From Rhodocyclaceae bacterium (lineage in GTDB: Bacteria; Pseudomonadota; Gammaproteobacteria; Burkholderiales; Rhodocyclaceae): a stretch of 64,000 bases of DNA. Shown here piece after piece: positions 49,464 through 60,609 of this stretch (position 1 is its first letter; each line of letters begins with the position of its first letter). A model generated the notes under the pieces. The model saw nothing but the letters and a program-made list of their open reading frames with translations, was not told the origin of the DNA and did not search any database. The stretch spans positions 17,936 to 81,935 of the forward strand of contig JAEUNL010000062.1 in the NCBI GenBank assembly GCA_016791115.1, given 5' to 3'. A program made the position numbers and the translations under genes.

Positions 49464-49493
49464 CGACACCAGGGGTGTCGTCGTCACACGACG
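49464..49493. other. Tandem hairpins downstream of glrR
   Basis: CGACACC-AGG-GGTGTCG (49464-49480) is a perfect 7-bp stem with a 3-nt loop, followed directly by CGTC-ACAC-GACG (49482-49493). There is no T-run on either side in the minus direction, so they are not classical terminators. They lie in the 273-bp gap between glrR and the glycine-zipper gene. Confidence 0.4.
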
Positions 49494-49592
49494 CGAACCA
49501 CGCAGGCCCGCGTTAAGCCCATGAATTCAAGGCTGCGCGACTGTCTCCAGCCACCGACGGAAAAATCAACGACTTAACGCGCGCGCACAAAC

Positions 49593-50957
<1,365 letters not shown>

Positions 50958-50964
50958 ATCGTTC

Positions 50965-51621
50965 TCAGTTTGGGCGACGCTGCGGATTACGGTTGCGAAG
51001 ATCCCGCTCGATGCTGAGCAGGGCGTCGAGTTTTTTCTGCAGTTCGTCTCCACGGCGTTTCTCATCATTCAGCTGTGCCTCGAGTTTGCGGGCCTGGGCA
51101 TTCGCCTCTTCTGCCCGTTTCGCATCTTCACGGGGTAGCGCCTCGATACGTTTCTGCTCTTCGCGGAGTTGCCGCAGGCGCTCGTTGGTCACCTTCAACA
51201 GCGTCTGCGCGAGCAGACGCTGCGGCGAGTTCGCATCGCCGGTTACCGGACGCGACGCGATCCCCTCGAGCAGCGCCGTCAACTTCCCGTCGTCACGGAA
51301 CGACGCGCCCGGCACCAGCAGTAGCAGCGCCAGGCGCAATCGCTGCGGATCCGCCTTCTCACGCTGAAAGGCAGCGTTGACGGCGTTGTACTCCTTGCGC
51401 AACTCGTCCTGCGGCAGCGCTGCGATTCGCTGGAAATACACCAACAATTCAACCACTTCCTGGGATTCATGCGCCGTGTCGGCGGGTGTCGGCGGCGGCG
51501 CTGGCTGTGGGGGCGCCGGACTCCCATTGCTCTCGGGCACCGGCTTGACAGGCAGGAACTGGCAACCTGAAGCCAGCAGCCCGACCATCAGGCCAGCGAT
51601 CAATCCCCTAACAACTTTCAT
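50965..51621 (-). CDS. yfhG: YfhG/QseG-type lipoprotein
   Basis: 218 residues with a lipobox (GLLASGC), a Pro-rich linker and a long coiled-coil tail rich in Glu, Arg and Lys. In enterics QseG/YfhG connects the outer membrane to the GlrK sensor. It overlaps glrK by ATGA and precedes glrR. Confidence 0.85.
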   Translation of the reverse strand: MKVVRGLIAGLMVGLLASGCQFLPVKPVPESNGSPAPPQPAPPPTPADTAHESQEVVELLVYFQRIAALPQDELRKEYNAVNAAFQREKADPQRLRLALLLLVPGASFRDDGKLTALLEGIASRPVTGDANSPQRLLAQTLLKVTNERLRQLREEQKRIEALPREDAKRAEEANAQARKLEAQLNDEKRRGDELQKKLDALLSIERDLRNRNPQRRPN

Positions 51622-53054
51622 GCCTGACCTTCTTTCCAGATCTTTGGTATCACGACGCGAAAGTGCGCGCCGATTTCTGAGTCGATCAGTTCGATCCTGC
51701 CGTTGTGCGCTGCGACGTATTCCTTGGCGATCGCCAGTCCCAGTCCGCTACCTTCGACCTTGGTTCCGTCGGCATGGGTACCGCGGAAGAACGGTTCGAA
51801 GATGCGGGTACGCTCCTTGGCGGGGACGCCCGGCCCTTCGTCGATCACGTCGATGACGGCGTTGTCGGTTTCCGCTCCGAGCAGCACCTTGATCACCGCA
51901 TCCCGGGGCGAGTATTTGAGCGCGTTCGCCAGGAGGTTATCCACGATGACGCGAAGCTTGTCGGCGTCGCCCTCGACCTGGACAGGTCGCAGGACACGCT
52001 GGAATCGCACACCGCGCGCAGCAGCCGCGAGCAGGTGGTCTGAAACCACATTGTCGCATACCCTGTCCAGGGCGAGGGGTTCCAGATCGAGCTGGGCGGC
52101 GGACTGGCTCGCCTTCTGGAAATTGAGCATTTCCTCGATCAGCGACTGAAGGCGCAGGCTGTTCTGGCGCATGATCCCGACCACTTTGCGCTGCTGCTCG
52201 TTCAACGGCCCGGGTACACCGTCGTCGAGCAGTTGGGTGCCTTCGCGGATCGCCGTGAGCGGCGTCTTCAGGTCGTGCGAAACATGGCGCAGGAAGCGTC
52301 CCTTCTGCTGCTCCAGCTCGGACAGCCGCTGGCGCAACCAGTCCAGCCGCTTGCCGAGCGAGGCCAGATCGCTCGGGCCGTGAACCCGGATCGGCTTCTC
52401 GTAGTTGCCGCGACCGAGCGTGCGAATCGCCGCCTCGAACTGGTTCATCTGTGTCGATATGATGTGGCGGAACCAGATCGCGATCAGCAGCGCGAGGGGG
52501 ATGGTTACCGGCACCAGCCAGACCAGCATTTCCCGGATCGTCTGGGCCGAACCCAGCATCGCGGACACCTCGGCGTCGACACCGTAGCGCACGTCAACGA
52601 CCAGATTGTCCGCGTTCTGGACGAGCTGCGCGAAGACCTGCAGCGTGGCCGGCGGATCGAGCAGCGCGCTATCGGACAACATTCCATTGAGCTTCTGCTC
52701 GGCCGTCACCAACTGGATCTGCCGGCCACGCTGCTCCTCAGTCGAGAGGTAGGGATCGTAGGCCCGCAGCGCCTGCTCGAACTCGGCACGCAGCGTGCGG
52801 TAGTCGTCCAGCAGCGCCGAATCCTGCAGCACCAGGTACTGGCGCAACACGCGCTCCATGCCCGTCAGCGTCTCGCCGATCTGCTTGCCGTTGCGCGCGA
52901 CCGCGGCACTGCGCTTGACCGCTACCGCACTCTGTGAAGCGAGCCGGTCGACCGCCACGAGAGATATCGCGAACGCGGCCATCAGCGGCAACGCAACCAG
53001 AGCGAAGCCGGTCAGGATCAACCGCAAGAAGGATCTGGGATAGTGCTTGCGCAA
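51618..53054 (-). CDS. glrK: Sensor histidine kinase
   Basis: 478 residues: two membrane segments flanking a periplasmic helical sensor region (residues 35-175), HAMP, the H-box HVSHDLKTPLTAIREG and N-box DNLLANALKYS, DEGPGVP and GSGLGLAI. The start is TTG 53052-53054 with CGGAG upstream. It heads the three-gene operon and is divergent from folA by 60 bp. Confidence 0.92.
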   Translation of the reverse strand: MRKHYPRSFLRLILTGFALVALPLMAAFAISLVAVDRLASQSAVAVKRSAAVARNGKQIGETLTGMERVLRQYLVLQDSALLDDYRTLRAEFEQALRAYDPYLSTEEQRGRQIQLVTAEQKLNGMLSDSALLDPPATLQVFAQLVQNADNLVVDVRYGVDAEVSAMLGSAQTIREMLVWLVPVTIPLALLIAIWFRHIISTQMNQFEAAIRTLGRGNYEKPIRVHGPSDLASLGKRLDWLRQRLSELEQQKGRFLRHVSHDLKTPLTAIREGTQLLDDGVPGPLNEQQRKVVGIMRQNSLRLQSLIEEMLNFQKASQSAAQLDLEPLALDRVCDNVVSDHLLAAAARGVRFQRVLRPVQVEGDADKLRVIVDNLLANALKYSPRDAVIKVLLGAETDNAVIDVIDEGPGVPAKERTRIFEPFFRGTHADGTKVEGSGLGLAIAKEYVAAHNGRIELIDSEIGAHFRVVIPKIWKEGQA

Positions 53055-53114
53055 GTCGGGTGCTCCGGTCTGCTATAGTCTGCGGCCAATCGAACCGCCC
53101 ATCATGATAGCCCG

Positions 53115-53612
53115 ATGACTGCTGCTGCCGCACCGCGCATCTGCCTGATCGCCGCCGTCGCCGCCGACGGCACCATCGGCGACAAGAATTCGATCCCGTG
53201 GCGCATCGCCGGCGAGCAGAAATACTTCCGCTCGGTCACCACCGGCCACCCGATCGTCATGGGGCGAAAGACGCACGAGTCGATCGGACGCCCGCTCCCG
53301 GACCGGCGCAACATCGTGGTCACGCGCAACCCGAAATACTGCCCGGCAGGCTGCGAAACCTTCCCGTCGCTCGACGATGCGCTGGCCGCTTGTCGCGCGG
53401 CTTCGGACGTTTTCGTGATCGGCGGCGGCGAACTCTATCGCCTCGCACTACCCCTCGCAGACCGGCTCTTTCTCACCGAAATCCACGCCGAGTTCGGTGG
53501 CGATACGCGATTCCCGGAATTCGACCGCAAACAGTGGCGCGAAGTGTCGCGCGAGGCCCATCGCAGCGAGGACGGCTGGAACTACGACTACGCGGTATAC
53601 GATCGCGCGTAA
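53115..53612 (+). CDS. folA: Dihydrofolate reductase
   Basis: 165 residues with the cofactor/substrate motifs NSIPWRI, MGRKTHESIGRPLPDR, VIGGGELYRL and LTEIHAEFGGDT. It regenerates tetrahydrofolate after ThyA. Short 60-bp gap to divergent glrK; convergent with dcd. Confidence 0.97.
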   Translation: MTAAAAPRICLIAAVAADGTIGDKNSIPWRIAGEQKYFRSVTTGHPIVMGRKTHESIGRPLPDRRNIVVTRNPKYCPAGCETFPSLDDALAACRAASDVFVIGGGELYRLALPLADRLFLTEIHAEFGGDTRFPEFDRKQWREVSREAHRSEDGWNYDYAVYDRA

Positions 53613-53630
53613 GTGCGCCGGAACAGCGCG

Positions 53631-54197
53631 TCAGATCTTCGGCAGCGTAACGCCGACCTGCCCCTGGTACTTGCCTCCGCGATCCTTGTACGAGGTTTCG
53701 CAGACTTCGTCGCTTTCGAAGAACAACACCTGCGCACAACCCTCGCCGGCATAGATTTTCGCCGGCAGCGGCGTCGTGTTCGAGAACTCGAGTGTGACGT
53801 AGCCCTCCCATTCCGGCTCGAATGGCGTCACATTCACGATGATGCCGCAGCGCGCATACGTACTCTTGCCGAGGCAGATCGTCAGCACGCTGCGCGGGAT
53901 GCGGAAGTATTCGACCGTGCGCGCCAGCGCGAAGGAATTGGGCGGGATGATGCAGTATTCGCCGTGCATCTCGACGAAGGAATTCGGGTCGAAGGCCTTG
54001 GGATCGACGATGGTCGAATTGATGTTCGTGAATACCTTGAATTCTGGCGCACAACGGATGTCGTAGCCGTAGCTTGACGTGCCGTACGATACGATCTTGT
54101 GCCCGTTGGCCTCGCGGATCAGCGTCGGCTCGAACGGCTCGATCATGCCGTGCTGTTCCGCCATGCGGCGAATCCACTTGTCTGACTTGATGCTCAT
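53631..54197 (-). CDS. dcd: dCTP deaminase
   Basis: 188 residues with the family signature [15 protein letters not shown], catalytic [14 protein letters not shown] and C-terminal [13 protein letters not shown]. It deaminates dCTP to dUTP, the source of dUMP for ThyA. It follows the Mrp gene run on the same strand (54265 gene to dcd gap 67 bp). Confidence 0.97.
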   Translation of the reverse strand: MSIKSDKWIRRMAEQHGMIEPFEPTLIREANGHKIVSYGTSSYGYDIRCAPEFKVFTNINSTIVDPKAFDPNSFVEMHGEYCIIPPNSFALARTVEYFRIPRSVLTICLGKSTYARCGIIVNVTPFEPEWEGYVTLEFSNTTPLPAKIYAGEGCAQVLFFESDEVCETSYKDRGGKYQGQVGVTLPKI

Positions 54198-54264
54198 CGG
54201 AATGTCCCGGACCGCCGAAAACCCGGCATTCTAACGTGCCGGCCCCCAACCTGCAGGACGCGCC

Positions 54265-54549
54265 TCAGTCCGCGTAGGCGGACAGCACCACGTCCGCTGC
54301 CGCGCGGCGAACCGGGACGAGCCGTTGGTAAGCCGGCGATTCATGCCAGCGCTTCAGTGCAGCCATGTCCGCAAAGCGGATCACGACGGTCAGTTGGCCG
54401 GGCGCATCGCCGGCAAGCGATTCATTCAGTCTGCCGCGGAAGACCACTTCCCCGTCACACGCCGCGATGGTGTCGCCGACCTGGCTGACGTACTCCTGCC
54501 ACTTCGCGGCATCCCGCACGGTCATGTGGCCGATCAGCCAGGCGGCCAT
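54265..54549 (-). CDS. DUF1330 family protein
   Basis: 94 residues, ferredoxin-like alpha/beta fold signature: WLIGHMTVRDAAKWQEYVSQV, FRGRLN and VVIRFADMAALKRWHESPAYQ. Small family of unknown function, related to dimeric alpha-beta barrel monooxygenases. It begins seven bases after the mrp stop, so is likely co-transcribed. Confidence 0.85.
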   Translation of the reverse strand: MAAWLIGHMTVRDAAKWQEYVSQVGDTIAACDGEVVFRGRLNESLAGDAPGQLTVVIRFADMAALKRWHESPAYQRLVPVRRAAADVVLSAYAD

Positions 54550-54555
54550 GCCCGA

Positions 54556-55644
54556 TCAGGTGTTCTGCACGACGATGCTGGGGAACTTGGACGTCATGTC
54601 CTTCGCCTTCTCTGCAATGCGGATCGCGATCTTGCGTGCGATATCGCAGTAGATCTGTGCAACGCGACCGTCCGGGTCGGCCACCACGGTCGGCTTGCCG
54701 GAGTCGACCTGCTCGCGAATGTGGATGTCTAGAGGCAGGGCGCCAAGCAGTTCGATGTCGTAGTCTTTCGCCATGCGGCCGCCGCCGCCGGTGCCGAAGA
54801 TGTGCTCTTCGTGGCCGCACTTGGAGCAGACGTGGATCGCCATGTTTTCGACGATCCCGAGGATCGGGATGCCGACCTTTTCGAACATCTTGAGCCCCTT
54901 GCGCGCATCGAGCAGCGCGATGTCCTGCGGCGTCGTGACGATCACTGCACCGGTAACCGGCACCTTCTGCGACAGCGTGAGCTGAATGTCGCCGGTGCCG
55001 GGCGGCATGTCGACGATCAGGTAATCGATGTCGTCCCAGCGCGTTTCGGTCAACAACTGGTCGAGCGCCTGCGTGGCCATCGGCCCGCGCCAGACCATCG
55101 GGGTCTCGACATCGATCAGGAAGCCGATCGACATCGCCTGGATGCCATAAGCCTCCATCGGGCTGATCGTCTTGCCGTCCGGCGATTCCGGCTGGCCGGT
55201 GATGCCCAGCATCTGTGGCTGCGACGGGCCGTAAATGTCGGCATCAAGGATGCCGACCCGGGCGCCCTCGGCAGCCAGCGCGAGTGCGAGATTCACGGCC
55301 GTCGTGCTCTTGCCGACGCCGCCCTTGCCCGAAGCGATGGCGACGATGTTCTTCACGCTCGGCAGCAACTTAACGCCTCGCTGCACCGAGTGCGAGACGA
55401 TCTTCTGGTAAACATTGACACTGATGTTGCCGATGCCGGGCAATGCCTTCAGGTTCGCGATCACCGCGCGGCGAATCGGATCGATCTGCGACTTCGCCGG
55501 ATAGCCGAGTTCGACATCGAGCGAAACGTCGCTGCCATCGAGCTTGACGTTCCGCGCCGCGCGGCTGCTCACCAGATCCTTGCCGGTGTTGGGGTCGACC
55601 ACTTCCTTCAGGCTGGTCTGGATCTGTTCCACGGTGAGGCTCAT
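54556..55644 (-). CDS. apbC: Mrp/ApbC Fe-S cluster carrier ATPase
   Basis: 362 residues. N-terminal MIP18/DUF59 domain (residues 1-85), then a P-loop ATPase with the deviant Walker A KGGVGKST, DADIYGPSQPQMLG and the C-terminal CxxC (CSKCGHEEHIFG). It assembles and transfers Fe-S clusters, relevant for the ferredoxin here. Divergent from metG. Confidence 0.96.
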   Translation of the reverse strand: MSLTVEQIQTSLKEVVDPNTGKDLVSSRAARNVKLDGSDVSLDVELGYPAKSQIDPIRRAVIANLKALPGIGNISVNVYQKIVSHSVQRGVKLLPSVKNIVAIASGKGGVGKSTTAVNLALALAAEGARVGILDADIYGPSQPQMLGITGQPESPDGKTISPMEAYGIQAMSIGFLIDVETPMVWRGPMATQALDQLLTETRWDDIDYLIVDMPPGTGDIQLTLSQKVPVTGAVIVTTPQDIALLDARKGLKMFEKVGIPILGIVENMAIHVCSKCGHEEHIFGTGGGGRMAKDYDIELLGALPLDIHIREQVDSGKPTVVADPDGRVAQIYCDIARKIAIRIAEKAKDMTSKFPSIVVQNT

Positions 55645-55834
55645 CGACGTTCTCCGGATTGCGCTGGATTCAAGACAGGGACTGGAAGCCGGGACTAATC
55701 CCGACTAATTCGCTACAGTTTAACCGATCCGACCGCCCGCGGTGCAGACATCCATTGTCCCGATGGGTTGCCCGGTGGAGCAGTACGCCGAGGCCGGGGC
55801 CGCAGCGCGCAGGGCGGGAACAGGAGGCGTTTGC

Positions 55835-55840
55835 TAGAAT
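55835..55840 (+). promoter_or_regulatory. Extended -10 for metG
   Basis: TGCTAGAAT is an extended -10 hexamer (TAGAAT with upstream TGn) about 60 bases before the metG start. No strong -35 is visible at 17-nt spacing. A separate dyad CGGGA-CTAA-TCCCG lies at 55690-55703, near the start of apbC. Confidence 0.4.
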
Positions 55841-55900
55841 GATCGACTTATCAAATTGTTGTGGATTGGGCGTCGAATCGCCCACCGCCGGCCCGCCACG

Positions 55901-58093
55901 ATGTCGAATTCCAAACGCCGCATCCTCGTCACCAGCGCCCTGCCCTACGCCAACGGCGCCATCCATTTCGGCCATCTGGTCGAATACATCCAGACCGACA
56001 TCTGGGTGCGCTTCCAGCGCATGCGCGGCCACGAGGTGCATTACGTCGGCGCAGACGACCAGCACGGCACGCCGATCATGCTGCGCGCCGAAAAGGAGGG
56101 CATCAGCCCGCGCGAACTCGTCGACCGCGTGCTCAAGGAACATGCGCGCGATTTCTTCGGCGGACTCGACGCGCAGGCGGCCTGGAAATCGGGCAAAGGC
56201 GAACTCGCCGGCTTCCTGGTCAGCTTCGACAACTATTACGAAACCGACTCCGAAGAGAACCGCTGGTTCTGCGAGGACATCTACTCGAAGCTGAAAGACG
56301 CGGACCTGATCGCGACACGATCCGTCGAGCAATTCTATGACCCGGTCAAGGCGATGTTCCTGCCCGACCGCTACATCAAGGGCGAGTGCCCGAAATGCGG
56401 CGCCAAGGATCAGTACGGCGATTCCTGCGAAGTCTGCGGCGCCACCTATGCGCCAATAGAACTGAAGAACGCCTACTCCGTCGTTTCGGGGGCCGCGCCC
56501 GAGCGCCGTGCCAGCAAGCACTACTTCTTTCGCCTCTCGGCGCCGCAGTGCGAGCAGTTCCTGCGCGACTTCACGCAGGGCTCCAACGTGCTGCAACCGG
56601 AAGCCGCCAACAAGATGAAGGAATGGCTCGGCGAACCCGGCGAAGGCAAGCTGTCGGACTGGGACATTTCGCGCGACGCGCCCTACTTCGGCTTCCGCAT
56701 TCCCGGCACCGACAACAAGTTCTTCTACGTCTGGCTCGATGCGCCGGTCGGCTACTTCGGCAGCTTCCGCAACTACGTGCAGAAGCAGAACGCGCTCGGC
56801 AACGACATCGACGAAGACACGTTCCTGCGTGCGGACAAGGCTGCAGCCGCAGGCACCGAGATGGTCCACTTCATCGGCAAGGACATCCTCTACTTCCATG
56901 CACTGTTCTGGCCTGCGATGCTGAAGAACGCGGGCTACCGCGTACCGACGCAGATCAATGCGCACGGGTTTCTCACCGTCAATGGCGAGAAGATGTCGAA
57001 AAGCCGCGGCACCTTCATTACCGCGCAGAGCTATCTCGACCTCGGCCTCAACCCGGAGTGGCTGCGCTACTACTACGCTGCCAAGCTCAACGGCACGATG
57101 GAGGACATCGATCTCAACCTCGACGATTTCGTTGCGCGGGTGAATTCGGATCTGGTGGGGAAGTACATCAACATTGCGAGCCGATGCGCGGGGTTCATAA
57201 GCAAGTTCTTCGATGGCGAGCTAAAATTCGATCAACCAAAACCGCTGTTGGACGGCGCAATCAACGAAGGCGTCGTGGTTCGCGAGTCATATGAATCACG
57301 GGATTTCGGCAAGGCGGTCCGGGACATTATGGCTGCCGCTGACCGAATCAATGGAGAGATTGCGCGCGAAGAACCCTGGAATCTCGCAAAGGACGACCAA
57401 AAACGCGCGCAACTTCACAGCATCTGCTCACGCGCGCTCCACGGGTTCTACGTACTGTCCATCCTTCTGCATCCGGTCTTGCCACGTACTTCAGGGCGAG
57501 TTGCCGAAGAACTTTTCGGAATGGACCGGGCGTTCGATTGGGATGACCTCGGCACTCTTCCCCAGCGCATCAACCCCTACACTCACCTATTGACCCGCAT
57601 CGACCCCAAGCAGATCACCGCCCTCGTCGACGCCAACAAGGAATCGCTCGCGCCTGCCGCGCCGACTGCACCCGCGCCGCATTCGCAGCAGCGCCACGCC
57701 GAGCATCAGCAACATGTCACGAAGAAAGAAATCGCCGCAGTGGAACAGGACAACGCACACATCTCGATCGACGATTTCGCCAAGATTGACCTGCGCATCG
57801 CGAAGATCGTCGCCGCCGACCATGTCGAAGGTGCGGACAAGCTGCTGCGCCTGCAGCTCGACATCGGCGAGGAGAAACCGCGCCAGGTGTTCGCCGGCAT
57901 CAAGAGCGCCTACGACCCTGCCGCGCTGGTCGGCCGTCTGACGGTGATGGTCGCCAACCTCGCGCCGCGCAAGATGAAGTTCGGCATGAGCGAGGGCATG
58001 GTGCTTGCCGCATCGGACACGGACGGAAAAACTGCCGGCCTCTACATCCTCTCGCCTGACGCCGGTGCGCAGCCCGGCATGCGGGTCAAGTAA
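55901..58093 (+). CDS. metG: Methionyl-tRNA synthetase
   Basis: 730 residues. HIGH-like HFGH in [12 protein letters not shown], a zinc knuckle [23 protein letters not shown] ([11 protein letters not shown]) and a C-terminal EMAP-like tRNA-binding domain (last 105 residues). About codons 57150-57600 use AT-rich codons (CTA, AAA, CAA, CCA) and are ~56% GC by hand count, against about 65-68% on either side, suggesting a recombined anticodon-domain segment. The start is ATG 55901; the frame is open 15 codons further up. Confidence 0.97.
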   Translation: MSNSKRRILVTSALPYANGAIHFGHLVEYIQTDIWVRFQRMRGHEVHYVGADDQHGTPIMLRAEKEGISPRELVDRVLKEHARDFFGGLDAQAAWKSGKGELAGFLVSFDNYYETDSEENRWFCEDIYSKLKDADLIATRSVEQFYDPVKAMFLPDRYIKGECPKCGAKDQYGDSCEVCGATYAPIELKNAYSVVSGAAPERRASKHYFFRLSAPQCEQFLRDFTQGSNVLQPEAANKMKEWLGEPGEGKLSDWDISRDAPYFGFRIPGTDNKFFYVWLDAPVGYFGSFRNYVQKQNALGNDIDEDTFLRADKAAAAGTEMVHFIGKDILYFHALFWPAMLKNAGYRVPTQINAHGFLTVNGEKMSKSRGTFITAQSYLDLGLNPEWLRYYYAAKLNGTMEDIDLNLDDFVARVNSDLVGKYINIASRCAGFISKFFDGELKFDQPKPLLDGAINEGVVVRESYESRDFGKAVRDIMAAADRINGEIAREEPWNLAKDDQKRAQLHSICSRALHGFYVLSILLHPVLPRTSGRVAEELFGMDRAFDWDDLGTLPQRINPYTHLLTRIDPKQITALVDANKESLAPAAPTAPAPHSQQRHAEHQQHVTKKEIAAVEQDNAHISIDDFAKIDLRIAKIVAADHVEGADKLLRLQLDIGEEKPRQVFAGIKSAYDPAALVGRLTVMVANLAPRKMKFGMSEGMVLAASDTDGKTAGLYILSPDAGAQPGMRVK

Positions 58094-58097
58094 ATCC

Positions 58098-58394
58098 GTG
58101 ACGACGGATCGGGTCGCCCACGACAACCCGCAGTCGATACGACTGCGTCTTTCCCGCGCAATCGTGCGCTGGGTGCTGGTCGACCTTGGAGGACTGGTGC
58201 TGCTGTTGTTGGGAGGCCTCTGGCTGATTGCCGGCCTGCAGATCGTGCCGGGATTTCCGTCCAGTGGCGGCCAGGCATGGTTCTGCATCGCCCTCGGTTT
58301 TGCATTGATGCTTTACGCCATCGTCGAGATACTCAAGGAATTCCTCACACAGCGGCCCCGTCCGACGGGCACTTCGGCGGCGGGCAGGGACTGA
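58098..58394 (+). CDS. Small membrane protein
   Basis: 98 residues, GTG start, two hydrophobic segments (LVDLGGLVLLLLGGLWLIAGL and AWFCIALGFALMLYAIVEIL) and a charged N-terminus. It starts just after metG and precedes the SulP gene. No recognised family. Confidence 0.65.
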   Translation: MTTDRVAHDNPQSIRLRLSRAIVRWVLVDLGGLVLLLLGGLWLIAGLQIVPGFPSSGGQAWFCIALGFALMLYAIVEILKEFLTQRPRPTGTSAAGRD

Positions 58395-58508
58395 ACGGCG
58401 CCATGCCCCTGACACCGAACAAGCGCTGGATGGCGCGCCACAACCACAGCCCGAGCCGGGCGCCTTCGCACAGGCACGAAATGCATCGTCCAATATTGCG
58501 GAGGCATC

Positions 58509-60203
58509 ATGGAATTCTCGTTCCGACCTAAGTTGCTCGACACCCTGCCCGGATACGGTCGGGGGTTGCTGGTTGCAGACATCTCGTCCGGCCTCACGGT
58601 CGGCGTGCTCGCTTTACCCCTCGCGATGGCTTTCGCCATCGCCTCCGGCGCGCCACCCAGCGCGGGAATCTGGACAGCCATCGTCGCCGGCTTCCTGATC
58701 TCGGCACTCGGCGGCTCGCGCGTGCAGATCGGCGGCCCGACCGGCGCCTTCATCCCGATCGTCTATGGCATCGTCGCGACCTACGGCATGCAGAACCTGT
58801 TGATCGCGACGATGATTGCAGGCGCCCTGCTGGTCGCGATGTCGCTCGCGCGAATGGGCAACCTGATCCGCTACATCCCGGTCAGCGTGGTGATCGGCTT
58901 CACCAACGGAATCGCGGTCGTCATCTTCCTTTCGCAGATCAAGGACTTTCTCGGCCTGAAAATCGACAAGGTGCCGGCGGAATTCTTCGGCCGAATCGAA
59001 ACGCTGCTGGCACACGCGCACACGATCCATTGGCCAACGGTGGCGCTGTCGGTTGCCTCGCTGGCCGTGCTTCTGTCGTACAACCGCCTGGCGCAAAAGT
59101 TCACGCTTCTGCGCAGGGCGCCCGGCCCGCTGGCCGTTCTGATCGTGGGCACGCTGGCAACAGCATTTTTCGGCCTTGCGGATCACGGCATCGAAACCAT
59201 CGGTTCGCGCTTCGGCGGCATCCCGCAGTCGGTACCCCCCATCGCACTGCCGACGCTTTCGCTCGACGCGCTCGGCAAGCTGATTTCGCCGGCCATTGCG
59301 ATTGCGCTGCTCGGTGCCATCGAATCGCTGCTGTCGGCGCGCGTGGCCGATTCGCTGATAGAGGATCGACACGATCCAAACCAGGAACTGATGGCACAAG
59401 GAGTGGCGAATCTTGTTGCGCCGTTGTTCGGCGGTTTCGCGGCGACCGGCGCAATCGCGCGCACGGCGACCAACGTGCGCACTGGCGGACGCACACCCGT
59501 CGCAGGCATGGTTCACGCGATCGTCCTGCTCATCGTGGTCCTGGCTGCGGCGCCACTGGCTGCGCACATCCCGCTGGCATCGCTGTCGGCCATCGTGGTG
59601 GTGGTGTCGATCAACATGGGCGAGTGGCACGAATTCCGCGAACTGCGGCGCTATTCGCTGAACTATCGCACCACGCTGCTGGTCACGTTCTTCCTCACCG
59701 TGGTATTCGACCTCACGCTGGCCGTCGAAATCGGCATGGTGCTGGCGAGCCTGTTCTTCATCTACCGCATGGCGGATCTCACACGGCTCGAGCGCGTGCC
59801 GCTGGAGGATTTCTACGGCGTCGAATCCCTATCGCGGCCGGACGGCTCGCGGCGCATAGTCGCCTACCGCGTCTTCGGCGCACTGTTCTTCGCGGCAGTA
59901 GGCAAACTCGAAGCCCTGTTGCACGAGAATGCCGAGCACCCGGACGTACTGATCCTCGACATGGAAAAGGTGATCAGCATCGACACCACCGGCCTCGATG
60001 TGCTGCAAAGCCTGCAGCGCAACCTGGACAAGCGCGGCTCGACCCTGATCCTGTGCGACCTCAATGCGCAGCCGCGTTCGATCGTGGAGCGCTCGGGATT
60101 CGCCGGCACGGTCGGCGAAGACAACGTCTGCGGCAACCTGACCGAGGCGCTGATTCGTGCCCAACAGGTGCGGCCGCATGCCGGAAGAATCGCCTATGCC
60201 TGA
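58509..60203 (+). CDS. SulP-family anion transporter with STAS domain
   Basis: 564 residues. The SulP membrane part has ISSGLTVGVLALPLAMAFAIASG and GGPTGAFIPI, about 10-12 helices to residue 420, then a cytoplasmic STAS domain (HPDVLILDMEKVISIDTTGLDVL). It carries sulfate, bicarbonate or related anions; the substrate is uncertain. A GGAGG site sits before ATG 58509. It overlaps the acylphosphatase gene by eight bases. Confidence 0.93.
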   Translation: MEFSFRPKLLDTLPGYGRGLLVADISSGLTVGVLALPLAMAFAIASGAPPSAGIWTAIVAGFLISALGGSRVQIGGPTGAFIPIVYGIVATYGMQNLLIATMIAGALLVAMSLARMGNLIRYIPVSVVIGFTNGIAVVIFLSQIKDFLGLKIDKVPAEFFGRIETLLAHAHTIHWPTVALSVASLAVLLSYNRLAQKFTLLRRAPGPLAVLIVGTLATAFFGLADHGIETIGSRFGGIPQSVPPIALPTLSLDALGKLISPAIAIALLGAIESLLSARVADSLIEDRHDPNQELMAQGVANLVAPLFGGFAATGAIARTATNVRTGGRTPVAGMVHAIVLLIVVLAAAPLAAHIPLASLSAIVVVVSINMGEWHEFRELRRYSLNYRTTLLVTFFLTVVFDLTLAVEIGMVLASLFFIYRMADLTRLERVPLEDFYGVESLSRPDGSRRIVAYRVFGALFFAAVGKLEALLHENAEHPDVLILDMEKVISIDTTGLDVLQSLQRNLDKRGSTLILCDLNAQPRSIVERSGFAGTVGEDNVCGNLTEALIRAQQVRPHAGRIAYA

Positions 60204-60492
60204 TCGGGTCGTCTGTCGCCGATTGGTCGTTCATGGCCGGGTCCAGGGCGTCGGCTATCGGTGGTCGATGGTGCGCGAGGCGGAACGCATCGACGGTCTG
60301 AGCGGCTGGGTGCGCAACCGACGCGACGGCACGGTGGAAGCCGTCGCTGCGGGGCGCATCGAGGCTATCGAGATGCTCATTGCGTGGGCGCGGGTGGGGC
60401 CGGCAGCCGCCAGCGTGTCGCGCGTCGACGTTCTCGAGCACGATGCCGACGAACCGTCCGGTCTCGGCTTCGAACAACGGCCGACCGTCTGA
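60196..60492 (+). CDS. acyP: Acylphosphatase
   Basis: 98 residues with the acylphosphatase signature RRLVVHGRVQGVGYRWSM, catalytic Arg and the Asn in GWVRNRRDGTVEAV. It hydrolyses acyl phosphates. Overlap with the SulP gene implies translational coupling. Confidence 0.95.
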   Translation: MPDRVVCRRLVVHGRVQGVGYRWSMVREAERIDGLSGWVRNRRDGTVEAVAAGRIEAIEMLIAWARVGPAAASVSRVDVLEHDADEPSGLGFEQRPTV

Positions 60493-60564
60493 CACCTGCG
60501 GCAGGCAACCAATGGTGCACTGCATATCGCCGGCGGGCGAGCCTTCCGCTACCATGATTTTCGT

Positions 60565-60593
60565 CGCCGGGAGCCCTCCCGGCGTTGCTTTTT
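60565..60593 (+). terminator. Terminator-shaped hairpin before the aminotransferase gene
   Basis: A perfect 8-bp stem CGCCGGGA-GCCC-TCCCGGCG (60565-60584) is followed by TTGCTTTTT. It lies 73 bases after acyP and only 17 bases before the aminotransferase start, so it may end the sulP-acyP transcript or regulate entry into the next gene. Confidence 0.6.
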
Positions 60594-60609
60594 CGAGAGG
60601 CGCGCCGCA

